IMG/VR virus record: IMGVR_UViG_3300017917_001176
Span: 1-64,000 of that record
Length of the DNA: 64,000 bases
Origin: a virus
Direction: 5' to 3' (one strand)
In this document: in pieces, positions 58,701 through 64,000 of the stretch
How positions within the stretch are numbered: the stretch's first letter is position 1
How the letters are laid out: the number at the start of each line of letters is the position of its first letter
Notes under the pieces: generated by a model
What the model was told of the DNA's origin: nothing
The model's database searches: none
The model's input: only the letters and a program-made list of their open reading frames with translations
Program-made: the position numbers and the translations under genes

Positions 58701-61700
58701 TTTTCACCACTGGCATCTTTAAGATATTTGTAATTCCATGTCCATGGGTTATTGCCCTGGAATGTGGTATTGTCGTTGTAATCAATCTTGTTGTTACCGG
58801 CCCAGCGCAAGAAGTTTCTAGTCAACAGTCTGTTGAACTCTGCTCTTGTGTACCCAGTATCTCTGAACTTGCCTGGTATGCTGTCAATTACATCCAACAG
58901 TGTGTTCTGGTAATCGACCTTGATGTTGTTGTAGATACGCAGTTCAAGTTCCAACAGCAACTGGTCACGGTAGTCACCAAAGGTTGGAGTAATGCTGCCA
59001 TCGTGTCCAATCAATACTTCTGTTGGCACTTGGTACGTGTTGTCAGTATAGATACGTGGAACAAAACGAGGATACAATCCCAGCTTGGTTGGAGTTTCTG
59101 GAACATAGCTGCCAACAGTACTTGGACGATCAATAACATCTAATCGTTGTGTGTATGACAGTGTCACAGTTGATGCAATGTCAATTGCAGAAATATTTTG
59201 ATTAAATGTAAAGTCAATGCCCTTGATCAACTGTTGACGCAGGCCAATTGAATCATCAATCAGATAAACCAACACGCTACGACGACTTGGAACTGTGTCG
59301 TAATAGATGCTTGGAATCTGATAGCGACGTTGGCGAATGTCAAGAATAGGAATTGATGTTGTGGTATTTGCAGTGCCATATGGAACCATGTCGCTGTCGT
59401 ACCATGGCATGGTGGTATTGCGACCCACATTAACAATATTCATCAGCTGGTCAACTGCTGCTGGAATATTCTTAACATTAATTTCTTGTCTAATAGCCTG
59501 GTCTAAGAACTTGTTTTTAAACTTGGTGTATTCTTTTTGTGCAAATTCTGCTGCTTCAATAAACTCAAGTCCTTGATCACCAAAGAACAGCGCACTGTAC
59601 ATTGCAGGCGCTGCATGTTGCATCACTGCACCACTCCAACCTTTTATGTCAATGTCGCGCAGGTTATTGGTGCCTAGCACTGTGCCAGTTAATCCATAAT
59701 GATTTTCTGACATGGTCACCAGGTGCTGTCGTAACTGTCCCAGTGTCAGAGAAGTAAAGTTTGTGTTCTCTGTGTTTAAATCAATATTGGTTGGAATTTG
59801 ATAGTAGCCCAACGATGACACTTGATCACTGTATATCAGTATGTCTACTTTGCTCAACGGAGCATCTACCAACAGGTCCGCATCAATAATAATAACCTTA
59901 CGTTCTTGGAATGTGGTTATTTGATACTGAGTTTCATCAATCAACACATTGTCAACATATACCTTGATGTAGGGAATTGTTGCACTGACCTTAGGGAATA
60001 TATCAATTTCAAAGTAATTGGTATTGCCGTCAAAGAACTTGGTGATGATCTGATACTGTTTGGTTAACTCTGTTGCACGAGTCCAAATGTTTCTAAACTT
60101 GAATCCTGTAGCAGTCTTTTGCTTAAAGAAAAACTCATTGATTGGATTCAATACTTCAATCTTGTTTGACAGGTATGCAAAAGATTCTGTATCATAATTG
60201 TTTTCGAACACAATATCGCCAACGTTTTGGAAATTACGATAGCTCAGTGGGAATCCCAATTGCGGATCATTGCTGCCTGTGCCGGACTTGTATGAGAAAA
60301 TCTTTGTTCCAAAGAATTTGCTACCTTGATACACTGTGGTATCAGAAGCACTTGCGCCGTTCTTGTTAAACACATCAAACAGTGGTGCTTGGTTGTACTT
60401 GCTCTTCTGCTGCGCAGGCAACCAATTGGTACCATCGTACCAGTACTGGTTAAATGTATTAACTCCAACTTGACGCTGTTTGAGTGAGGACACACCTGTG
60501 GTAGGCAGTGCAATAATAACAGTATCGTCTGCTTCGTATGTGTCAGGGGTTTCGTCTGCGGTGATAGTTTGTGTTACGTTCAGACTTTGAATCTGCGCCA
60601 ATGCTTTAGCCGACAGGGTAAAGGTCAGCAACAGACTTTCAAATGCAGGCTGTGTTTGATTTAGATCCACAAAGTAATCAAATGTGTCTGTACCAGTTTG
60701 TACACTAATCAAATCAATAATACGAGGAACTTGTGAGCCAGTGGTAACGCCATCACCGGCCACGCTAAATTCACTGTTCACGCTCATGCCAATTTCAAGA
60801 CCGTCTAGATCATTGACCTGTAGTCTAGCAGTGCCTGTGGAAGTAGCCACTTTAACAATTGCTGGAATTGCAGGTTCAATTGTGATGGTTGGCGCTGAAG
60901 TGTACTCGGCACCAGCATTTTCAATTTGAATGCTTTGAATCTTGGTTGAGTTCAAATTGGTAGTAACTGCGCCCACTGAGCTGAAAGACAACGGAACGCC
61001 TGTGTCAACATTAATACGTTGACTAATAGTAATGCTCTTGTTCACTTGGTCAACAGATACAACTTTGATAACTGATGTTGCTAGTGCTTCAGACAACACA
61101 CGCACAGTCATGCCATGCTGTAGTCCTTCAACTGATGTCAGTGACACTCTTGTGGTATCAAACACTGGCAAACGTGTATAATACGTTGCCTTGATTTCGC
61201 CTGCAGGAGCACTGTCGCCTGTGTAATCTTCTGTAAAGTATCTGCTCTTGGCAGTAAAGAATATGTTGCTGTTAGATGGCAAGTTGATAATTTCGCCGTC
61301 CGAGTCCAAAGAATTGATGTCGCCCGACAGTGTGATTTGCCATTGTGTTTCTAGATTTTCTTCTATCTGTTCAATGCCAACCACAGTTAGTATTGTGGCT
61401 TCAGATAGACCAACGTCCATGTAGTATCTGTAGTTGTTAGGATCTGGACCAGTGATACTGGTGCTGGCATACGGAATTTGTCCAAAGTCAGTGTACTTGG
61501 GCTGTAGATTGTCTACCACTATCAAGAAAGCTCTCCAACCTTCTTTAATGTAGCGAATTTCTTCTGAGTCTGCAAATGTCAGTACTCTTGTTCCATAGGT
61601 AACTTCTTTAATGGTAGTAGCAGTTGCAGAGCTGATGATTTCTGTGGTAATGTTGTTTGCAATTTCATATCCGCTGCCTGCGTCAACAATTTTAAAGTAT

Positions 61701-64000
61701 TCAATTACATTGTCATTTAAGATTGCAGTAGCAGTTGGGGTTACTGTGCCACCAACTGCGGTAATTGTTATATTAGGTGCAGTTGTATATCCAGCACCGT
61801 GTTCGGTTACCTTGATAGCATACACTTCTGTACCGTCTGCAGACACAGTGGCAGCAGCTCTGATACCCACAAAAGATACCACAGTACCAGCACGTATGCT
61901 GATAGCCTCACTTAATTCCAGTGTGTTTTCGTCAATGATCTTGGTAACTGTTACTCCGTACTCAATGGTGTATGATGCTAGCACACCGCTGTCAAGGTAA
62001 TCAGTATAGTTTCTACCGTCTAGTGTGATCTGTAGGGCATCGTCAGCATACAGTCTCACTTGAGTTAGACTAACTACTTTGATCCAATAGGTCTTATTAT
62101 TAAGTTCTTCTGTTCCGTTAACACCACGAATAACAATTTGATCGCCATCAATTAGGCCATGCGGATTCTCAGTGGTTACTACAACTGGATTATCTGTTTC
62201 AACTCCAACAATGTTCACTGGCTGTTGTCCGCCAGTGATATACATGTCTGGGCTTGCAGTGCTGGTGCTGTCCACATTCAGTGTGGTGCTAAAACGCACT
62301 GTTTCAACTGCTACCGCTGTGCTAACTCCGTCTGGTTTAAATGTATATTGTCTTCCGTTCTTTACCAGTATAGAAGAACTCATCAATACACTGGCGTTAC
62401 CAAACACTGTGCTCACTGTGGCGCCAACTGGTACACCTTCACCAAACACACGCCATCCGGTTGCAATGGTACCAACTGCACTCAATGAAACAATGTCTGT
62501 ACTGAATACTACACTGTTAGAGTACACTGCGGTAGCCACTTCCACTGTGGAAGTTGACGGCTTGAACACATATTTGGTTTCATCTAATACAGCAGCAGGG
62601 CTGCTTAATCGTACAGCAGATCCAACCACTTCTTCAACTGTGGTACCACCTGTTACACCATTGGCAAAAACCAATTGGCCAGCACTTACACCGCTGGTGC
62701 TGTCTAGCGTTACTAGGTTACTGGTGAATACCACTGAGTTTGCATAACTTGCAAACTTCTCAAGACTGTTTGGACTTTCAATGCTGATACTTGCAGCGCC
62801 AATACCAGATCCAGCATTGGTAATACGAATATAATCCACATACTTGTAGGCACTGTACACAGGAGTAACCACTGCTGTTGATGTGCTGGTAGTAGAGATT
62901 TTAACATATGGGTCAGCAATATAGTTAATACCGCCATATGACACGCTAACGTTTGCAACAGAAGTTGGGCGCATGATTGCGCTGCCGGTTGTCTGTACTG
63001 CGCCAATACTTGGTACAGGACGGCTGAATGTCACAGTAGGAACGAAGCCGTACACCGGAGCAACTGAGTAACCAGAACCACCAGTTACCAATTGGTAATT
63101 ATAAATTTCGCCGTTTAACAGTTCAATATCAATTTGTGCGCCTGATCCAATACCACCACCAACAAATGTTACTTCAGGCTTGCTGCGATAACCTGCACCA
63201 CGATCACTAAATGTAATGTCTAAAATTTCGCCTGTGATAGAATCCACACTCAGTGTGGCTGCTGCAGGACGGTCAGGATTTCCGCCAACAAAGGCTACAC
63301 TAACGTCTTCAACTAGCTGTGCGCCATTAACATAGTATGTTGGCAATAGTTCTGTGTTTTGACTTACCAAGTGAATCTTGGTACGTTCTGCCACAGTGAT
63401 AAAGTCCACACGATAAATTCTGTTGCGAACTTCGGGGTTAGTGTCTGCGGCAAAAATAATACGTGTGCCAGCAGTCAACGGACGGCTTACGTTGTTTGGC
63501 AGTTGAATAACATAGCTTTCCTGTCCTTCAACTTCCTTGAACGCATCAGTCACTGAATAGTCAAGTATTTCAACTGGTGCTTTGGCCAGTTGTCCATAAT
63601 TGTACAAATACAGGTCTGGCTCAAATTCAATAATTGGTCTTGATGCACGAGTTGCAATTGTTTCACGAATGGTTGGATCGTTGTTGTAGGTCGCTGCTAG
63701 ATCAATCAGTTCGCTGTGGAACCAACGATTGCTACGTGACCATGCGTTTAGATCCAAACTGCCACGACTCACAGTGATGTAGTCTGGAGTGCTTAGGTTG
63801 TCATCTAGTGCATACTGCTCCGGAACAATAAGGTTACCAGCACTGACCAGACGAATACTCTTGCCTACACCTTCAACAATGTACACATTGTTAGTATAGC
63901 TAACAGGAGTAACTGTGCCATCAAAGCGAATCTTCATGCCATTGGTAAACTTAACACCGTTAGGACTGGTATAGTTTGTTCTGCCAATGATGTCTGTTTC
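46721..64000 (-). CDS. Giant repetitive virion protein (>5,750 aa), 5' end outside window
   Basis: The frame is open from 64000 to the stop at 46721-46723, over 17 kb; the ATG at 63937 gives 5,738 residues, but the frame continues upstream to the window edge, so the true start is outside. Beta-rich units of the type AGSGYxxxPxVTxxGGGxGA recur (near 63.2, 61.7, 60.9, 55.0, 54.7, 52.7 and 50.0 kb). Integrin-like FG-GAP repeats ([13 protein letters not shown] near 54.45 kb, then about 53.5, 53.1 and 52.2 kb) suggest a beta-propeller. YCF48/BNR-like repeats ([19 protein letters not shown]) occur near 49.3 kb. No peptidase or nucleotide-binding site seen. Probably a huge tail or surface protein involved in adhesion. 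Confidence 0.85.
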   Translation of the reverse strand, partial: ETDIIGRTNYTSPNGVKFTNGMKIRFDGTVTPVSYTNNVYIVEGVGKSIRLVSAGNLIVPEQYALDDNLSTPDYITVSRGSLDLNAWSRSNRWFHSELIDLAATYNNDPTIRETIATRASRPIIEFEPDLYLYNYGQLAKAPVEILDYSVTDAFKEVEGQESYVIQLPNNVSRPLTAGTRIIFAADTNPEVRNRIYRVDFITVAERTKIHLVSQNTELLPTYYVNGAQLVEDVSVAFVGGNPDRPAAATLSVDSITGEILDITFSDRGAGYRSKPEVTFVGGGIGSGAQIDIELLNGEIYNYQLVTGGSGYSVAPVYGFVPTVTFSRPVPSIGAVQTTGSAIMRPTSVANVSVSYGGINYIADPYVKISTTSTSTAVVTPVYSAYKYVDYIRITNAGSGIGAASISIESPNSLEKFASYANSVVFTSNLVTLDSTSGVSAGQLVFANGVTGGTTVEEVVGSAVRLSSPAAVLDETKYVFKPSTSTVEVATAVYSNSVVFSTDIVSLSAVGTIATGWRVFGEGVPVGATVSTVFGNASVLMSSSILVKNGRQYTFKPDGVSTAVAVETVRFSTTLNVDSTSTASPDMYITGGQQPVNIVGVETDNPVVVTTENPHGLIDGDQIVIRGVNGTEELNNKTYWIKVVSLTQVRLYADDALQITLDGRNYTDYLDSGVLASYTIEYGVTVTKIIDENTLELSEAISIRAGTVVSFVGIRAAATVSADGTEVYAIKVTEHGAGYTTAPNITITAVGGTVTPTATAILNDNVIEYFKIVDAGSGYEIANNITTEIISSATATTIKEVTYGTRVLTFADSEEIRYIKEGWRAFLIVVDNLQPKYTDFGQIPYASTSITGPDPNNYRYYMDVGLSEATILTVVGIEQIEENLETQWQITLSGDINSLDSDGEIINLPSNSNIFFTAKSRYFTEDYTGDSAPAGEIKATYYTRLPVFDTTRVSLTSVEGLQHGMTVRVLSEALATSVIKVVSVDQVNKSITISQRINVDTGVPLSFSSVGAVTTNLNSTKIQSIQIENAGAEYTSAPTITIEPAIPAIVKVATSTGTARLQVNDLDGLEIGMSVNSEFSVAGDGVTTGSQVPRIIDLISVQTGTDTFDYFVDLNQTQPAFESLLLTFTLSAKALAQIQSLNVTQTITADETPDTYEADDTVIIALPTTGVSSLKQRQVGVNTFNQYWYDGTNWLPAQQKSKYNQAPLFDVFNKNGASASDTTVYQGSKFFGTKIFSYKSGTGSNDPQLGFPLSYRNFQNVGDIVFENNYDTESFAYLSNKIEVLNPINEFFFKQKTATGFKFRNIWTRATELTKQYQIITKFFDGNTNYFEIDIFPKVSATIPYIKVYVDNVLIDETQYQITTFQERKVIIIDADLLVDAPLSKVDILIYSDQVSSLGYYQIPTNIDLNTENTNFTSLTLGQLRQHLVTMSENHYGLTGTVLGTNNLRDIDIKGWSGAVMQHAAPAMYSALFFGDQGLEFIEAAEFAQKEYTKFKNKFLDQAIRQEINVKNIPAAVDQLMNIVNVGRNTTMPWYDSDMVPYGTANTTTSIPILDIRQRRYQIPSIYYDTVPSRRSVLVYLIDDSIGLRQQLIKGIDFTFNQNISAIDIASTVTLSYTQRLDVIDRPSTVGSYVPETPTKLGLYPRFVPRIYTDNTYQVPTEVLIGHDGSITPTFGDYRDQLLLELELRIYNNIKVDYQNTLLDVIDSIPGKFRDTGYTRAEFNRLLTRNFLRWAGNNKIDYNDNTTFQGNNPWTWNYKYLKDASGENLPGFWRGIYQYYFDTDRPHTAPWEMLGFYEMPDWWTERYGPAPYTGTNSVLWDDLELGFIAGGVREGYDARFARPGLSKIIPVDDTGALKSPEKFAPKAFDSGRLSSGWAVGDQAPAETAWRRSSEYPYALQIAIALSRPAFYFGQMFNTVDYARDADIDQLILKDSKQRVTKYNFSIPDDGLVSGTVNLTAGYINWVRDWFTNKAIDGTAKISQLIKNVEVKLSYKMAGYSDPKFLNVVADQSSPVSSSSSIVLPQENYKIFLNKSAPITRLTYSAVVIERSATGYSVTGYDLEQPYFTIIPSKVNQNRFNITAINRSATVYRDFDPVKVTVPYGYEFDSIQQVVDFLVSYGRYLIGQGMVFDTFNSDMEVRQDWILSAREFMTWAQQGWSSGSLLILSPIYNVLKFNNSAGIIDQVGTSITGSRVLDQNFNIIKPSQYTIIRDENAFSLTSIFGQTIALASLNVVQYEHVLLMDNSTVFGDVVYQPELGNRQYRLRLIGNKTGNWTGQLNPAGFIYNSDAIDEWISGRNYRKGSLVSYKEKYYYAISDVTASEEFNFADWSQVDKNNIKTGLLPNFAYNAEKFNNIYDIDNRPTDTTFNLLGQGVTGYRDRSYFQDFDLDLTSQAKFYQGFIKQKGTINSIDALTTAQFRNLSSSITLYEEWALRIGDYGAIGSDQSIEFELNEQDFADNPSTLLLINRDETPTEGYINVDPGALYRTSEDTFNRNPIINRDDIKARVGDAVTAGYPRLDDVDATLFDITDFQNNYTLVDRIGAGFKIWVAKDFNKSWNVYRANETDVLVDEIQIGLDSQITIVCNKPHNVAVDQLIVIKNFDPDYNGFYKVLSVAGSSTFKVLGYRNLQRLRSAQSITGVGILLTLSSVRFDRVNDLVTTTPIKGWRSADKVWIDNDTATDQWAVFEKSQGWQFDKLLPLRDGDARTNEGYGEALKINNNNTLVLAGAKDSTPGSITTVRVLYPGFLYKVADGEFSPPDLSALSGQTAVADFNETSGTLLYGRTNTSGSGYQLTPNVEVYDTSTGTVNGNVINSNVVTLSSLTVSVNKTPLTNASESKNLTLNSVNDLWVGDTVFGNDGTGNTIPVTVLVANINYATNVITLTSNVTWSNVNTQTLAFTHSRVYVNDTVTGSDGFGNTISTTVKEVGTGSSSVVLNSNISYRSGGTLTFTRGTGGNVQARLTPTTLANIVVINGGGGFTTNPIIELIGGDGSGAAGYVTLDQNGAIDEVILTSAGSGYTYPPTVNLITTNVNHGAILEARLTPSTVKDFVVAGEGRDYRHPRLLVSTHTNDNTGTGASGNVNVTNQSITSVTIRAYGLGYTAAPSVTVTDTSNDATGTGVELDVIFSTGLVKAFQYGEGTFTQIQNVPSFGPDASEFGYTLDIGYDVAFVGAPGSFDGKGAVSIAQNGGTVWQPTQVLHPLELNPEDRYGHALATTKDQRWLYVGAPGANRVYVYARKLTPTNSQKITVVPGEFSYLTNFVLVKTNAEVKVVGGSGKKYEPGFDYVVVAGSLTFTNFETIANETAIYVSQLYPTTVIVPTTIRGVLQTSYVLNTTPIEIDQLSVVGADGRVYVKGLDYNIAGVTLTFLTKEFAGQASVSVIVLNSYYVLVDTLEPSGQVLWENGYSASDYDRIPLAGTVDTYADMEAGTWTTNDLIKVLNKQADGTFDDFEIYAKLSTPGFGLRGVENRAITRIGKFGSSIATTESGYQVVVGAPEVTVNDGTDDIAKAGKVWVFDRSYQVFTGSGVSGAIFTATQTVNQVAKVTIDDIEVFEGIDFTVSGATIAFNIVPRNGARIKVDTNHFNLIQDIENPDPVARAFYGATVAISPNNLNIFVGAPGYRNVNYYNGRVYRYLNQALNFGAISAETSSPNATLGDTIRINDVEVVLTSTGGVTERAVKNLNSKNITGVAARTDGISGLEFLRDENNRPVLGTGYFEANIAAVIDPPDQTEGRQAVISNFTLFANGAINTYQVTDPGSGYTFAPNVAITGANTTTALATVTVSRSPLKIYTTERSKDKRINILPGVGTGLSDLGLKIYKQVQIFEHPDSGTPEKFGTIVKVDNTTGESLLVSSLGGATLKTSTFDNLSTLFDRDTTRFIDVLKNSGAVYVYDYLPIPGETLSEPSQYLYNQVLQNSLILFNDNFGSGIAINNDWVVVGSTRSDYYREDAGAVHLFTNPTLSKGWVKLRERGDKVDIDYINQAFLYDQNTQLIVTDLDYFDPVKGKILGVADQDLDYKTAYDPAVYNRTTVSAVTYDTNSSWNEVQVGRTWWNLDTCRYIDYEQGDINYRVTYWGQLFPGSTIEVCEWVESLVLPSQYAATNNGEAKYADDSAYVEQSFYDSQSGLIKTKYYYWVKNKTNIESSYTTRTSSVAAIADFIQDPRGQDIPYVAVVASNAFSLYNVNNYLSASDIILKIEYARTLNENIAHSEYELVQQNNPLSQVPEKYISKLIDSLSGENSVGEVVPDLRLKENNQVGVGVRPRQTMIKNPAKAIQIFVGYLNRFLAENLIVRSKDLTGLQAQEPVPPDAAGFYNQVVNTYDELNYIPVAGLIDGYKVLVLNDGENEGYWTIYEFTEANTPQWSLNRIQSYDSNRYWSYANWYTTGYNDQTQVDYIVQEFKDIATVTSAAEGDVIKVLDDGNGNFELYAIDSTLAPVIVGAQNGTIQLNESLYNTDLSLVGFDNTGFDNIGFAKTNAIELRNIIQGMFDGILTNTDSVEINKLFFVLINYILSEQKNVDWLIKTSFVSVVHKIRKLEQFAAYTRDQQDYFEQYINEVKPYRTQVREYLLDYEGLEYAVADSTDFDFPSVYDSITGTYRPLNINVPRDANAIAASASVNWLNNYKYSVQSIIVIDGGEGYVRAPTVTISGNGTGATATAIINPAGQVTEIDIVTAGSGYTTTPTVTFTGGGGFGARAYVVLSGSSANVNISTQNKTVRTITTTLSFDRTTYVSKVRMWKPYTTYHPGDIIVVPDVTKTLFANLPDQLLPRYNNVYLAIKTVLGTDTLNLNIFDDETVVQKLRGSDIDNAIDRVAAYNQPGTPDIATLYSSPDTNRLDDSNTNDAVSSQGNEWNAVKHSGVVPATHEYQYIAVGNRGLIALSKNSTNWVVAFISENQINLRDACLFNGTTWIAVGNQATLLTSDNAVDWSKEVVTEYQFSPTIDNTSGSTLLNASQAIDFTAVAEVTGTRGNYVIAAGNGSNILMNPYDTSLDLDQGWYSAKPQPTIYGTPIQFLTLFSQSFGDLTDNNGTTYAVDLQDSGYFTTSGTSNNRLQQGFVIAAGNNGNFFITSYARLEDALLGYAKGYNYDAGKAGDSAYPWIEMKAPIDVIGQGDGVSGQQINAIALSGETDRWLVAVGSAGTLIWNKLDSPVQLRSGAAELGSDTIGKTVVNYGIEVFKNFRAFNADNFISPLSPAAVKTINFSDVTWDGEKFVVVGNESTIIWGYPGVQSEAYIELGAVNPVLSAGTRTPSADWDAVTDATSLTVLIPSTDLAGEVFAGMTVTASLLPDDSLVTGVSYNAETTLWSIAIAFATATVSAGVNQRVSFSYGFVDDIPSGTTLTFTGPNSASIQLVTSRAASKGDNIVYVDNYTKVLGNWTISGTGMPTGARVKQVGRFANFTWQYARSSGKDVNIDYNSVSVNTTTVQLNTPFTANIPAGALVTFFDTTGTKLQLRTTQFLNKDTYTLAFANTATLGAGYTLEANTTLGILGGVAITSTKSYTIGGVLDHLAKDIPDLVPGTSYPGARVIGQPYTETATDILSLDTQITSVYTDNELGTRPEDITINGGKYIDTFSSHAPEELVPGQVIDSLQMNVFTANVVNGNVDYGNVIAYKAFTDYKLPTVYYRLPAANTVILTSELSYDSEEVAVDDVAKLPEPNASQNQPGSIWINAEKINYFGIDYGRNVLTDIRRGAARTSIPLAHPVGSIITDASAEQIITRDTVLSITQDLEVNNGFSGNANTATYQSTIISSVPQGTIWLERP

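Noticed and set aside
61611-62747. Plus-strand frames of 129-191 codons inside the giant gene
   Set aside because: They are shadows of a strongly repetitive minus-strand coding frame that remains open across the whole region.

Overview
The window looks like part of the genome of a large tailed phage of the T4-like (myovirus) type, probably uncultured and aquatic. Evidence for this: tail-fibre and collar-type virion genes, a run of small conserved phage proteins of the sort seen in marine T4-like phages, phage-type thyA and DHFR genes, ATAAATA late-promoter-like motifs, and about thirty tRNA genes. I see no integrase, host housekeeping block, rRNA or CRISPR array, and nothing identifies the host. 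Both ends cut genes (base 2 and base 64000).

Layout. (1) 1-1.35 kb: small hypothetical phage proteins. (2) 1.4-7.3 kb: an RNA factory. A stand-alone small ORF has its own promoter and terminator. Then come about 29 confident tRNA genes, nearly all with encoded CCA and covering every amino acid except Trp. Several non-tRNA structured RNAs, each closed by a long terminal helix, lie between them. At 5.69-6.77 kb is a ~1.1 kb ornate RNA with its own sigma70-like promoter, many GNRA-capped hairpins and an embedded tRNA-Lys domain; it resembles the GOLLD/ROOL class of giant phage RNAs. (3) 6.9-18.1 kb, plus strand: early/middle genes with near-consensus TTGACA-17-TATACT promoters, including a DGQHR (ParB/sulfiredoxin-like) protein, a MoxR-type AAA ATPase paired with a VWA/zinc-peptidase protein, small membrane proteins, DHFR and thymidylate synthase. 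(4) 18.1-40.6 kb, almost all minus strand and tightly overlapping: an accessory region holding an IscA-IscU-A-type Fe-S assembly trio, sugar-modifying enzymes (PIG-L and CE4 deacetylases, two epimerases, a split transketolase, a flavin halogenase-like protein, glycosyltransferase, truncated UDP-sugar dehydrogenase) and ten radical-SAM genes. (5) 40.6-64 kb, minus strand: virion genes, namely two large fibre/collar proteins, two smaller structural proteins and a giant gene of more than 5,750 codons.

How it may work together (inference). Three radical-SAM enzymes with C-terminal Cys clusters and two small partner proteins sit directly upstream of a short S74-type fibre protein carrying a 12-cysteine CNCNYCT repeat. 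This looks like a RiPP-style maturation system acting on a virion protein. The phage-encoded Fe-S carriers would supply clusters to the radical-SAM enzymes. The seven-gene radical-SAM cassette at 24.9-32.9 kb, with the sugar, halogenase and TPP enzymes, suggests synthesis of an unusual modified glycan or peptide, probably displayed on the particle.
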